A program made the translations under genes and the position numbers. Positions 45,916 through 58,751 of a stretch of DNA of 64,000 nucleotides are shown here, piece after piece. The number at the start of each line of letters is the position of its first letter. Position 1 is the first letter of the stretch. Source of the stretch: Oidiodendron maius Zn (taxonomy: Eukaryota; Ascomycota; Leotiomycetes; Myxotrichaceae); NCBI GenBank assembly GCA_000827325.1, contig KN832871.1, positions 682,001 through 746,000 on the forward strand, read 5' to 3'. The notes beneath the pieces are model-generated. The model did not search any database. It had not been told where the DNA came from and saw only the letters and a list, made by a program, of their open reading frames with translations.

Positions 45916-47636
45916 ATTAGCGGCCTCGTTACAATGCTGGCGACAACTGTCATGTCCAGAATTCAGACACGGGACGAGGAAAAGTGGCCTAGAGGGGCAG
46001 AGTCGTCAGTTATAGCTGAAAGGTGTGTAGTGGGGACACATGACAGGTATCACTACCTAGTCACGTATACAATGCAAAGGGAAGTCCGAGGGTGAGTTGC
46101 CTGTGGACCATCCTTGACGATCCACTTTATCCGGGTACCTACCGCACGTTAACGCGGTCTCGCCGGGCACAGAGAGGGGAGCTGGATATGAGAAGAGCAA
46201 GTTGGCAAGGGGCGCATATGTTCGGAAGAAAAGTGGCCCCTCATATGGAAGTAAGGGCTGCACAACTAACGATCGGGGGTTGTTGCGGAACGGCTCGGCC
46301 CTAAATTCAATTAAGTACCGTACAGTACAGTACCGCCCGGGACTCCACTAAGGCTCGACACGTCCACTCCAGGTGTGACCTCTGTCTGTTACGAGATAGA
46401 GCAACGACTGGCTGGTGAGGAGATTCAAGAGAGAGGAGGTTTCAAAGTTTAACTAGAAACATGGGAGGTCATTGCGATGGGCCAAGTCTAACAAATACCT
46501 TTTTTTGCTTTTCCGGGTTCCGAGGCCGTGTCCCTGCCCTGCCTCGTCGTCATCGAATACCACGTCCCAGATGTTCCTAAGGACATCACCAACCACTCTC
46601 TCGGGACCGGCCCTTGCCAGTGCTCAATCGTGTGGCCTTAAACTTCCTCGGGAAGGTGGGCTGAGAGCCCTGGGTTCTATTTTCAAGGTTTATACGAAGT
46701 GTAACAGGCCTACATAACCCCCTTTAGCAGCCTCAATATACGCGCCCCTTCTCAATGGTACTTTTGGTGGTACCAAGCAAGAAGTACTGTACTGTACCTT
46801 TCCTGTGTCCTCTCACTCACTGTACGTAGTATCGCCGCGTAAGTCCTCGTGTAGAAATGTCATGCCAGGCCGCCCTGCCTAAAGAACGCGAACCCCAGCA
46901 ACAATTTTAAATTTCCAGCGCCACTGCGCACTACGAACAATAGATTGTGCTGGTGCCAGGAGGCCAAGGCAAGCCAATACCGCTCTCAGGCTGTTTGCAT
47001 TGTGACCTCCACCTGGTCGGCCCAATCAACTCGATGGCAGGGCATTCCCCGCCCGGTTGGGCGGGTGCGGGCAAAGGGCTTAAACACCAGGCTGGTGCAA
47101 GTCACGTTTTGCATCGCCTGGTTATCGGGCGTTGATTGGGCCAAGCCCAAGCGGATAGGTACCTGGTACTCATCAAGATAGGAAAACAAGCCTACAAGGC
47201 ACTTTGTGGGAACATGCAAAGGAGCTGGTTGAATTCTTCCTCGTACACGTGACGGGACATGCCACCAGCTCGGCATTCATTGTGAAGGTCACGACAACAC
47301 TAGACTCGTACCAGAGTGCCATCGACATCTGCATCTCTGTATCGGGAAGCGAGGCAGAAATGTAGCAGGATTAGTCATCTTCAAATTCACGTGATTGCAC
47401 CCGCTGAGGCTGTGACTTTCTCCCGCCCAAGAAGCGAGGCAAGGTCGGGATCCCTCGAGGCTGTCTGCTGTCTTCTGCCACAAGGCTCTCGACTTCCCAC
47501 TCTTTCTTCATCACCACCACGCCCACCCAGCGCTCAATCATCGCGATACTATTATCGCAGCATTGACCTGCCCCATCTCTGCATCCACACTTGGCAATCA
47601 ATTGTCGCTGGTCGGAGTTGTGTCGGACCTCAGGCG
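45916..47636. other. Divergent intergenic region with GTACNGTAC palindromes
   Basis: The flanking genes point away from each other. Overlapping palindromes gtaccgtac and gtacagtac occupy 46315-46333, and gtactgtac occurs twice at 46784-46797. Open frames at 46472-46717, 46945-47181 (plus) and 46986-47276 (minus) are treated as chance. No gene is seen. Confidence 0.55.
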
Positions 47637-50268
47637 ATGGAGCCTTCTAACAAGAAACGCCGTCTCGCCCCAAAACAGCCTTCCCAGGAACAGGTGAGCC
47701 TCACATCACGATATTTTCGTTGTTTCTCGTGGCTAACAGTGCCTAGTCACCCCAAGCCCGCTACGATTACAAGCCCATGCCTGCTGTGCAAGATGCCGCG
47801 CCGCCTGCTGAGCGGAGTGATTTCGAGTCCTTCGCCCGACACTTACAAGATGCGGCAATGCTCATCTATGCCCAAGCAAACCAATCGCCATACACAAGTG
47901 TCTCTGTTCTTCTCCTGCGCTGGGAGGATGACTTGAGCGCAGAGCAGGATGTCCTGCAGCTACAGAAGGTCTTCCGTGAGCGATTCAACTACAGAACCGA
48001 GTCGTGGTGCATACCAAGCTGTCCGAACCCCAGTGTCAAGCTCACCATGCAAATGGCACAGCACATTGAATATGCTAGATCTGATCACCTACTTGTTGTG
48101 TACTATGCTGGTTATGGCTTTGTTAGCTCTGACCATCATTTGTACTGGGCATGGTACGAGAACAGAATGTGAGATGCTTTCTTACGGAATGCTGATATAA
48201 CTGTAGTAACCCTCGAGAGGACTCGGCTAGACTTAAGTGGGAAGGGATAAGGTGTCTCCTAGAAGATGCACAATCTGATATTTTACTTCTCCTTGACACT
48301 TGCGCGGTGGCAGACGCACCTGCGGCGGGCAGCCACGGTATAAAGCAGGCCATTGCAGCTTACAGTCCGGACCATGCATCGCGAGAAGCAGGTCCTCGCT
48401 CATTTACCTACCACTTGATTGAGGCTCTTAATAAGTTAGGTAGCGGCCGCCCTTTCAGTATACAGAGGCTTCATGAGGAAATAATATCACAGAAACATAA
48501 TCGCTTTTTGCAACAACAAGCCGGCCTCAGCAACGGGAATGGAAAAGCACCAGCTGCGCATGAGAGGATGCCGGTGTGTTTTACATTAACTCCTGGAAGC
48601 TTGCAAAGCATTGTTATATCGCCTCTTGGCCAGCAAGGTTCTGGCTCTCACATGACCTCTCCATTAGACTCTCCAGACAACCCCACTCAGCCTGAGCAGC
48701 CAGGAATTAAGCCGAATTCGAATTCTAACCTTACCTTTGAGGAAGTGAGAGCTCTGGTATGCACCACCTTCCTTGGCGAACCTAGTCAAGATATGGCTTC
48801 GTTCAAGCAGTGGCTGCAAAACACGCCTCTTGCGGCTTCCAAAATCGCAGTGGAAGGAATGTTCCATGGTCCGCCAACGGTCCTATTGGTATCAATGCCA
48901 ATTGCGGTCTACAATGTTATTGCTGCTGATCGAACATGTGCCTTACTGGGCTACGTCAACTCTCACAATATGACCACTGAGTACCAACATCTTATCGGTG
49001 CGATATCTCCAACGGGGAAGGCGGCAACTTTCAAGGAGTTGGAGGATGGAAAGATTCTACTTGAGGCCCGCGAAGCAGCATCTTCAACTCCTGTTATGAT
49101 GCGACATGATCAGTCTCAACCTGTCAGGCAGCAAGAGTCCCTGCCAACTCTCCGCCAGGAACCTATGAGACAGGATTCGATCGTGCTGAACACCCCAAAC
49201 TCTGTACCGCAAGTAATATATCCAGACCCAGGGCCATCAGCCATACCAGATCGCAAGGGTGACGTTGAGGATTCTGTCGAGATGCATGAGGCAGCGGAAC
49301 AACTCAAGGCATTAAGCCATGTTCGCCATCTCAGCCATGATCCTACGGCCAGCGACCGAAACAATTCCCTGATTCCATCGGAGGGGTCGCCTGGAATAAG
49401 AAGCGGCAGGGATGACTCTGTGTCGTCGCAGGACCCCGGCGACTCTGGAGTTGAGGACAACATGTACAGCTCAGAATATAATTCGCCAGCCTCGCGTCCT
49501 AAGGCCCGTAGATCCATACAGAAACAGGGGCCTAAGCAAGATACGCGCTGCTCGTTGTGCAGCCACGCGCCATTTAAAGATTCCTCCTCTCTCCGAAAGC
49601 ACATTGCGGCTGCCCATACCCGACCCTTTCCCTGTGCCTTCTCTTTCGCTGGTTGCACCAGTACCTTCGGCTCCAAGAATGAATGGAAGAGGCACATTGC
49701 CTCCCAGCATCTTTGCTTAACATACTATCGCTGTTCATCATGTCCACAAAGCACTGTTGAAGGTAAAGGCAACGAATTCAACCGCAAGGATCTCTTTACA
49801 CAGCACCTCCGTCGCATGCATGCCCCCTTCGCAATCAAGAAAGCCATTGCAAAAGGTGACTCCAAGTTACAACTTGAGTGGGAAACCCATGTCAAGGAGA
49901 TGCAGGCAGGTTGTTTAGTGATACGCCGACAGCCTCCTCAAAGAAGTGCCTGCCCTAAAGCAGACTGCAGCAATGTCTTTGAAGGCGCCGGAAGTTGGGA
50001 TGACTGGACGGAGCACGTCGGGAGGCACATGGAGAAAGGGGAGGCTGGCCGGCTAGGAGTTGATAGGCTATTGGCACGCTGGGCCCTCGATGAGGGCATT
50101 ATCGAGCGCAAGGAAGATGGCGAGTATAGACTGTGCGGGATGGAAAGAGAAGTTGGGATGAATTCCGGGTATTACAGCGACGGTAACGGAGGAGTGATTC
50201 CCAGTAAAAGGGAATTGGATGAGAGCGGAATGGCCAAGGAGGGCGACAGCATGATTCTGGATAGCTGA
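47637..50268 (+). CDS. Caspase-like domain fused to C2H2 zinc fingers; expected catalytic His is Tyr
   Basis: This is an 846-aa protein with exons 47637-47693, 47747-48168 and 48207-50268. Residues about 40-290 resemble the caspase/metacaspase (C14) fold: a first strand VSVLLLRWEDD, the His-motif strand LLVVYYAGYG, the Cys-motif strand ILLLLDTCAVADA and the later APRSFTYHLIEAL-like helix. The usual AGHG reads AGYG (Tyr142), whereas Cys192 is kept, so proteolysis is doubtful. A long serine/proline-rich linker follows. From residue 608 come C2H2 fingers (CSLCSH...LRKHIAAAH; PCAFSFAGCTSTFGSKNEWK with RHIASQH; a third CSSCPQ...HLRRMH; a last CPKADC...HVGRH). The layout suggests a nuclear or signalling protein derived from a caspase fold. 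The function is unknown. The basic start MEPSNKKRRLAPK could be a nuclear signal. Confidence 0.82.
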
Positions 50269-51622
50269 TATGCTGGCCAGGCTGGCACCAGAAGCTTTTT
50301 AAAAAAGAAAAAAAACTGACTTAAGGGCAAGCGAAACGATATAATAACGCTCGAACGGATGGTGTTGTTTGGTTTGCAATATTTGGGAGTAAAGTCTTGG
50401 TCGTTTGCATTTCGGGATTAGCGCTTTTCCCAGTTAATTTTCTTATGTGAACAACTAGTCCTAGGAGGAGGCGCTTTTGTACATCCATCCATCCATTCAT
50501 TGGTTTTTATGTTCAAATCTCATGCATTTCCTTTGTCTTTTTGGCGTCCTGTCCGAGTCCTATCTGTTGTATTGCCGATGCAATATATAGCGTCACTCTA
50601 GCTAAGATGGGTAGCTTGGATTAGGTGAAATAGAGTAAAGGTGTCGTTGATTAATGCTACAGATAGCTTTTATTTTTGGTTAATGATTAGTAAGGTCGTA
50701 GCGGTTTGTCTTGCCTTGGGTTGCGGCTGTGTCTTTTCACCACCTCTGCGCCCCCTAAGAGGAAATGAATATAGACAGATAACTATCTTGTTAGCACACT
50801 TCTAACGGGTATTGAGTGCAGCGAAACATGTTCGTGTTCCTGGCTGCTTCTGACAAATTTTCAAAAGGGGTTTATACTAATATAAATAGGAGTCGCTATG
50901 GCCCCGTTGATGCTAGTCAACCGCTCTAGCGCGACCTGAGATGTTAAAGCTATTCTGACTCTGAAACACCTTGGGACGTTGTATTTACAAGGCATACAAT
51001 TCCCGGTGCTGTCGCCGTTTTTCTCGAATCTCTTCCTGCTCCTAAAGTGTCCGCGTACCTCGCATCAAAACCAATATTCGATAGCAGGTCACAACCACTG
51101 CCAGCACATGCTAGATAAGAGCTTTTTTTTTTTTAACAATCCCTCAGTTCTTATCGACTTCTGGTTTTTGGTGCTTCGGAATCTCGTCAGCGAGGAGGGG
51201 AAAGGGGAACTTCCACTTAAAGCTCCGGCTCCACACCAAATGCTGATAATTGTGAAGTAGGATGGCTGTCAAATGAGGCCATCGTAGAAACCCATACTTT
51301 AGTAGAGAATCATCGAAAGGTTGCGTGAAGGGTCACAATATGTGGTGGTTAGCGAGATGATCTCCCACTTCTGTATTATCATCTACTGCGAACGAGAGGA
51401 AGATGTAACGCCTCCCAGTCTATAAGTCAGGGCAAACCAATTATCTCCCATCTGCTGGCCAGACCTCTGTGACAACGATCCACACCATAAGTGCTACGTA
51501 CTCCCACATTCATAACCCATGAATGCATTCCGTACCTCCCGTTTGACCACCAATGATAACTGTCCCTCTTCCAACGGTTTCCATATGGGTATCCAAATCT
51601 GTGCCTAAATCTATCGCGTTCC
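50269..51622. other. Tail-to-tail intergenic region
   Basis: This lies between the 3' ends of the caspase-like/C2H2 gene and the glutamate-cysteine ligase gene. Homopolymer runs of A (50303-50316) and T (about 51123-51134) are present. Open frames at 50979-51260 (plus) and 51427-51681 (minus, overlapping the ligase 3' end) lack features. Confidence 0.6.
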
Positions 51623-53903
51623 TCATCCGAGGAATCTGTCAATGTACTTGACATTACGCCTCTCTCCCTCGCTACTCTCAATATTGATCACGGAACCTAT
51701 TAAGTCATGGTTGATTGCATCTCCCACGACTGAATCGCCCGCATAGTTAGGATGGCTTGCGACGAATTCCCGGATCCATTTGGCAGCAGTCCATAGCCTT
51801 CCGTCCGCTCTCTTCTTAATCAGGTCGAGATAGTTCGCCAATTCGCACCGTGTTCTTACGTCCACGTTCATAGAATCTAAGTAGCTCTCCACTAGCGGGA
51901 TTAAGCCTGGGAACTGGTTCTCCGCATCCTGTTTTGAGCCGTTCATAATCTCATCAATGCTCATGAGCGAATACTCATCTTCCACGGGTCCTGTCGGGGT
52001 AGGCGGGCGCGAAACCATAGCTGGAGAGGCCGTTCCTGACCTGCTTCCAGACGAGGAGTACGGCCGTGGGGCACGAGTTGGGAATGGGTTTTTCCGGAAC
52101 CAGAACTTGCGCTGAAGAACCGCGTCTCTGGCATGAGCCGTTTCCATGTTTTCATCTACTCGCTGGATTGGAATGTAGAAATTCAGGTCGAATGAGAGGA
52201 TGGCACGTGTTATAAGGACGATGAAAACAGAAAAGGCCGCGTTTTCGAAGTCCGTAACTTGGATCTCCATGGGTCTAAATTCGACCCTCCACCCAATGTC
52301 GTTTCCTGCTGGCGGAGGTTTAAAACGGATATGCTGCCAATTCGTTGACTGCAGGTTTTCGAAATGGTTTGTCGCATCTAGGTCCAGAGTTTTCAAGTCT
52401 TCAGCAAAAACAACTATTGGGTCACGGATAAACAAGTGGGCAAAGTGAGTAGCGAGTAACGAGTCCATGCCTCCATCCATGAGTTGCTGTTTCACGTCTT
52501 CATCAATCACAAGATTGGGATCGAAATATTCTTTCCGAAGGCGGGGGTCATCTGAGATATAAGTGCTGTTGGGCGCGTAACGAGATTTAGGTATTCTCCA
52601 GCGCGAAGTCTGCAATGGCTAGGTTTCCAAGTTAGAGCTGTGTAGCATACAGACGTGAGGAAGACAAACCTTCTCTCCGAGTTCTTCTGCAGTGCGATCA
52701 TCGACCGCAGAGCTTATTTGGTTCCATCGTACATCCGTGTCAGCAAGGAAACCTTTGTAAACAGGCGTAGCGGCAGTTAAAGCGAGAAGGATTGGTCCAA
52801 GTGGGCTCAACTGGTCGTACATCTTTCTCCCTTCAGTGATATTTTTCGCTTGAAAGGTAATCTGCAAGCAACAACTACCCATTCCAAATGCCATGGCATC
52901 CATATGGATATAGTTGTCAGGAGCAGCGCCATTCCGGACATCGTCGTCTTCAGGCCAATTGTGAAGATCGTAATTGACCGTTGGATCCTTCCATGGCCAA
53001 GGTGTATTCACGTCCCTGAATACAGGGACGTTAACTTGAACTTTCCGACCTCGGCGAGCGCGAATATTTGCCGCCAGAGTAGGGAACCGGATATGAGGAT
53101 TCGCAATTTCATCCGGGACAAATTGGGAGCGAAGCTTCTCTCCAGATATAGGGAAATACGGCGTAGTAAAAACACCCGGAGCACCAAGTCTTGGGTATGT
53201 TGTCAGCGTAATAGGGTATTCCTCGGGTCTCATGTGGTCTTTAGCAATTTCACGCCTGGCTTCAATCAGATTAGGTTATCCATGAGGGCGTAGCCACAAA
53301 CCTTAACCGCATGTTAGATTCAACATCAAGCAAGTCTCTAAACCCGATTCCCCATGGCTTTCCTGGAGTAGCCTCCAACATGAACCTGCCGAACTCAGGA
53401 TGGAAAATTGGCAAGGCACTTCGCCCCCTTTACCAGGTTAGATGGGCCTTTTCCCCAACACGGAATAAGACTCACGGCGGCATGCTAATTTCTTGGAGGG
53501 CCGGCACCACACCTCCATCGCAGCAGAGCTTCTCATCTTCGGCCAGCGCCGTGAGAATATCGGCCTGCCTCAGGCTTAATGTAACCCTCTCTTCGTTCTC
53601 CTTATAGGTTACCACCAGATATTCGACCTGTGCCAAATCAGCATTCTACTAGTAAAATACAAGGACCAGGGGTCAAACAAACCTCGTCACCCCAGAGCAG
53701 AGCATCCCTTTCCTTTCCCTTAGCCCGGTTCCAATTAGCAAGCAGCTGCTTTATGCCCCATTCCCTAACCTGGTCGGCATTCTTCTTTGCTCCAGGCCAG
53801 TCGAGAGGAGTGCCTAGAGCCCTGCCATTCCAAATACATCAGCCTCACGCCAGTTGATATTGAAGAATGAACCGGTCTAGACATGCACTCACAAAAGCCC
53901 CAT
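51623..53903 (-). CDS. Glutamate-cysteine ligase (gamma-glutamylcysteine synthetase)
   Basis: This catalyses the ATP-dependent joining of glutamate and cysteine, the first and rate-limiting step of glutathione synthesis, in the cytosol. Exons on the minus strand: 53903-53893, 53821-53683, 53627-53476, 53418-53302, 53255-52670 and 52618-51623; 666 aa. The family is unmistakable: MGLLALGTPLDWPGAKKNAD at the start, WGDEVEYLVV, FHPEFGRFMLEATPGKPWG, NMRLRR and HIRFPTLAANIRARRG, then SCCLQITFQAKN and IRFKPPP. Exon 1 is only 11 bp before the first intron, which the conserved N-terminus requires. A serine/proline insertion (about residues 525-550) before EYSLMSIDEIMNG is typical of fungal forms. Expression in fungi is often Yap1-controlled, but no clear TTACTAA element was found close to the start. 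Confidence 0.95.
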
Positions 53904-56900
53904 ATTGATTGCCTACTGATTGCACGGCAGCCAGCCAGCCTCGTACCTACACCGTCTTCTCGCGGCACGCCACGCGGGTGCAGCGCGAATAGTTAGTTAT
54001 GCGGGAGCGGGACAAATCTGGGTGTGTAGCACAGCGTCGAGCAACTTTCTGGAAAGTCGATCCCGAGATTCACGACGAGTCCTACCAAGATGGCTTAAGA
54101 ATTTCTGGCAGAGGAGGACGTCGGGTTTTCTTTTCTCTCCGGAAGCAAACTGGCGCTCCTATATCTGATTTTCGCGAAGCCGCGAAGCCCAGAGACCTTC
54201 CCGAGGCAGAGCGATGAGAGCCCCCCACGATGCGAATCAACCCTCCATGCCGTCCTAGGAATCAAGTGGTGCCGGGGTGCGCAAGCACGCAATCTATTCC
54301 TCTCTTCACTGGATCTGTCGGCTGACCCCGCAGATACAGCTGGTGCCCTGAAGAAGCAATTATGAAGTCGTCGCGGAGAGAGCTATAGTGATATCTATAT
54401 ACGCATTACTTCATCGGCCTGGGAATGGTGGGGTGGTCTTCCCTTTTTTTTCTACTGCTTACAAACCCAAGGCAAAACCTCGGCATTAAGGCTGAGTGTC
54501 GGGATTCCGATCGGCTTAAGCGACGGAATTCAGGGGGGGGGGAGGTTTCTCAACCTCGTCCGTCCAGCGTTCCATCTTCACGGCTGGCCATGATACAGCA
54601 GGAGCCCAGGTATGCAAGAGCCTGGGGCCGACCAGAGCCGGAGCATACGCCGCGCATACCTGTGCTCTCTCCCGTCGGTGTCCCTGGGTTCAGGAATCGA
54701 TCCGGCAGCGCGATATAGTGTCCAATCCTAGGAGGCAGCACCGTCCTCACACCAATGTGGTGCAACCAAATCAAATCGCCCACTTGGCCTTCCTCCTTCG
54801 ATTCAAGTTTCAGACATGGCGGGGAGAGGTGATCTGGAAACTCCTACCCTCACGCTCGTGATCCCTTATCGGGGCATGGTGATCGTCTATGGGGCATTTG
54901 ATCTCAGCTGCTAAGCTGGCTGCATTCCCTTTCCATACACACAGCCTCATATTGCAATTTGTTCCGCGCGAGAGTCGCCCCTCGTGCTATGCGAGATCCT
55001 TCTATCTTCGTTATATTTTCTCCTGGGCTCGTTCTCCCGTGTAACCCGGAAGTACATCGTCGGTAGCACCGACACTACATATGTCACGCATGTATCATGC
55101 AGTTTGCATGTCTCTACGAAATACTTAGTGTATGTGTGTCGAATGAAATGAACTACTCTTGTGTTATCCCCTCGACCCGAGAGACCGCAGGAGGAGACTC
55201 TAACTCCCGAGATGGGGGCGAGTGGCCATGTTTCGAGACATATGGGGCTTAGGGACGTAGCGGAACAGGCGTCGGATGTTAAGTTAAGGTTAATTGTTCT
55301 CTCTTTCCCCTGTTCTACCTTGAGACAGATGTAGTTTAACATCTGGCGTCGATTGGAATATTTATTACGTTCCTTCTTGACCGTCATTGCTAAGGTGCCT
55401 CTGGGAATGTGTCCTTCCCTGGCTACCTAAGGTCGTACATCGGAAACAACTCCAGTCCCAAGCACGTACCCTTGAATCCAAAGGCGCCTGAAAACTTAAG
55501 TGAGGGTCAGCAAGATTGACAGCACTGTGCTCTCCCACGACAAAAGAATAGATTGTCTATACGATTTGCAAGCCTTGACTCAAGAGTCTTGGCCGACGCC
55601 GAGGCTACCTGCGCACATCAGACGTGCTTTTCCGTTCCTCACAAGCTCTTCTCCATGCCGATCATCAGGACAGTTTAGAGGGTACCTACTTAATCCACGT
55701 AAATCTCGTGCCCTACTCACGGGCTCGATATTGCGGATAGACGCCTTGACTCTATATCGCCCTGTGCTGTTGTGTGCACGTATAGCAGATGCATGCTGAC
55801 GGCTACCTGCAACCTGCCGAGGGGCATAAATATTTTTCCTTCTCTGCACTCTGCATTTGCTGCCTCCTCGAGCCTCACGTCTTCTCACGTCTTCTCAAGG
55901 TAGTGCCACTTCTTCAGTCCCCGACATCCCTCCTGCCTTCTTTGGCACTGTCAGCCTTGTATGCATGCCTCAATCCAACATCTCTTAGCGCTGTGGATGA
56001 GCTGCCGGTCAGCTCTCGTCCTGCAAATCCATAGGCTTGTGTCTCTTTGCCATTATATTCTGTAAGCATGACTGATACCATCCCTACCTTACCAACGGAC
56101 ACTTCCCGGCCAGTTCGCCACCTGCAACAGCTTTGGGCCTCCCGGATCCACCACATCTAGTGGGATCCAATTACCAACACCCCGCAATAATGGCATTGAC
56201 GCAGTGGTCATCTATGCGCAACGTGCGACGCCCTATCAGATTCTAGGTCCATGCATAGGACAATATTTATGCGCATCGGCGAAGTCAGAGTTCCATCACT
56301 GGCTATCATAAAGTGGCAAAGAGGAATTTGTTTATCACGGAATCTTATCATCGAGCTATGTGTGTCTACGTGGGTATATACAACCCAGCCCAGTTGTCGG
56401 CTGTATGTGTATTAACATGCTCGCATCCCGTGGCGCTCTGCCACCCATTCACGGTCTTTCTCCGTTGCTTGCTATATGTCAAGAAGTTTTGCGCGCAGAT
56501 ACACCCATTTGATTCCTCAGTTCCCATCCTACCGCCAACCCAACCTCCCGCACGGGTTCTACACCACGCACCTATTTAGCACTTCGACACCAGTGTCCAT
56601 TCTCCTGCCGGCCCAATTCTATGCTGGGGCCTTTAAATCACAAACTCCGCCTATGCATGCAAACTTAGAAAGACGCGCAGCTAAAAGAGCCGCGGTCAAA
56701 AATGCGCCATTTGTTAACGGCCACGAGAACTCTTACCGTAGAGACCCCCGTTTGTATGCCTGGGTATTATTTTCAAAAAATCAAAATGACTCCTGTTGAT
56801 TGGATTCTCAAATGCTGCTCGCTTGATTTGCGCTATCGATTTTGGTCGCCGTCCGGGTTTATACTGGACCATCAAGAGATGAATGCCGTCAATGGCAGAT

Positions 56901-57115
56901 CCCATATGAAGCCGTAGAACTTTCAATAAAGTAAGAATAAACATTAAGCACACTAGGAGGGGTTTCCGTGCCCCGATGCATTTTTATATCTTGCTTCTCC
57001 GGTTCCATTCCTGTAATTCCTTTCGGCGCCATTGGCCCACCAAAGGCATAACAGACACTTATATTATGGTGTACGTTGAATGTTTTCTGTCTGGGTGAAA
57101 GAGGTCGGCTGAGGT
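53904..57115. other. Long intergenic region upstream of the ligase gene
   Basis: About 3.2 kb between the ligase start and the 3' end of the GATA-factor gene. A run of ten G lies at 54533-54542. Open frames at 54425-54718 (plus), 54947-55387 (minus), 55500-55799 (plus) and 56476-56799 (plus) have no domains, and those I read look like chance frames. I see no gene. Confidence 0.55.
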
Positions 57116-58751
57116 TTATCGTCTAGGTGAAGTCTGGCCTTCCATGGACTTTGGTCGCAAAGACGACCCTGAGCTTGAGCCCTGCGACTGCTTCATTGTG
57201 TTCTTCCTTGTCAGTTTTGCATAGTGAAGGCCGCACGCGTTACAAAGCGTTCGAGCACCGTCTGGTCCCCTTCTCCACTCCGGGGTCTCGGCTCGATTAC
57301 AGCTGTGGCATCGGCCTGGAGGTGCGGCTCTCTGGATACTGGTTAGGACATCATTCTGTACGAAGAGGGAATTCACTACGTACACCTCTCCTCTTCTTGC
57401 CGTCTGCCCCTCCAAACACCTGGCTCTGCCTATCGTCACCATACATGCTAACATCGTCCTCATATTCTCCCATTGCCTTCGCGCCTTGCTCCCGCATCCT
57501 TTGGTCTGCAGCAGCGTGCTTTTGCGCAACAATTGTTTCCTGCATTCGTCGAATCGATATCGTCATTTTCTCCGCATGCTCCAGCATCTCTTTACAAGAC
57601 TCGAGAGACGGCATCCTATCGGGCATTACTCCAACCTGCCTTGGCTGCTCCTGTGCAATCGAGTTGTAATGCCGAGACCAGTCGTGCACAGTGCCACTCG
57701 AGTGATTAACCTAGAAGCTTTAGATTAGAAGTAGTCACGAGCACACCACGTTTATGCTTACCTGCGCAAGATTGTTCTCAAAATCCCACACGTCCAAGTG
57801 TCTCTTAAGCCCTACCCTGAAAGCAGGCGCACCGTCCTCATTCGTACCCTTCCATCTTTCCGCCTCTTCTCTACTTTGATGCGACGGGTACTGTTGGTCA
57901 TCATAGCCTTGAAGGTGTCTCGGGGGTACCTGCGGTCCGGAGCCAAATGAATAGGAGGCCGACTGTGGCGGGGAGGGATGGTGAGTGTATCCACCAGCTA
58001 ATGGCGCCCGGAGATCTGGCTCATGTCTCATCGGCTCGAAACGAGGCGCATATTGGGTGGGAGCTGAGCCTGGTGCCGTGTGCAGAGAGGAAATGGAGTT
58101 ATGTCTCGACGTCTCCGCAAACGAGATAGGAATTGGGTCGGGGCGTCCAAATGATGTGGGCTGTGGGTGGACGGGATGTGGTGGAGAGCTGAGTCTGGGT
58201 GGTGGTGGTGGTGGTGGTGGTGGCTGCTGCTGATATGAGGTCTGTTCTGGTGGGTAGGTTCGAGGGATTGCCTGCGCCTGACTTTGTGCGTAGTGCTGAG
58301 AGGGATGTGGAGGAGCCGAGACGGGCGAGACATAAGAACTCGACTTCCCTCCGCTGCTTAGCGCCTCTTGCAGCGACGGCAGTGACGGTAGCGACTGGCG
58401 TTGCTGCTGTTGCGGGACGGTCTGGATAAAGGATGGAGGCTCGGTCTTGTTATCTGACGTCCGCCGCAAATCTGGTGGGGATATGAGCCCAGATACGACA
58501 CGAGTAGAGGGAGCGGGCCAACCTGGTGCATAGAAAGGTGGAGAGCTATTAGCTGAGTAGATGGAGGTGGGACTGGCAAGAGCAGCCGCCGCCATCTTGG
58601 GTGCTGGAGCGTATGCTGGCTCAGCGCGGATGTGGTCGATTGTCTCGTGGTTGACGATGGATGATATGCTGCTACGAAAGCTGTCAGTACTCACTTCACC
58701 AGTGATGGGGAGAGGGACGGACCTGTGCCTCCGGGTCTCTAGAGCTTCCAT
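57116..58751 (-). CDS. GATA-type transcription factor, NsdD/SUB-1-like
   Basis: This is a predicted nuclear regulator of 510 aa. In other ascomycetes NsdD-type factors control sexual development and asexual sporulation, and some respond to light. Exons on the minus strand: 58751-57762, 57710-57384 and 57331-57116. A single GATA finger lies near the C-terminus: Cys447, Cys450, Cys468 and Cys471 with 17 residues between the pairs (CHSCNRAETPEW, then TLCNACGLHYAKL). Before it is a helical stretch typical of NsdD (PSLESCKEMLEHAEKMTISI). The N-terminal two thirds are disordered and rich in Pro, Ser and Gln, including a run of nine prolines. The first exon contains ISSIVNHETIDHIRAEPAY. The start at 58751 is the first ATG in the frame; an extra 5' exon is possible, since a gtgagt donor-like site lies just inside it. 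Confidence 0.88.
58203..58222. repeat. Trinucleotide run encoding polyproline
   Basis: A (ggt)n run on the plus strand corresponds to nine consecutive prolines in the minus-strand NsdD-like protein. It is prone to length change. Confidence 0.7.
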
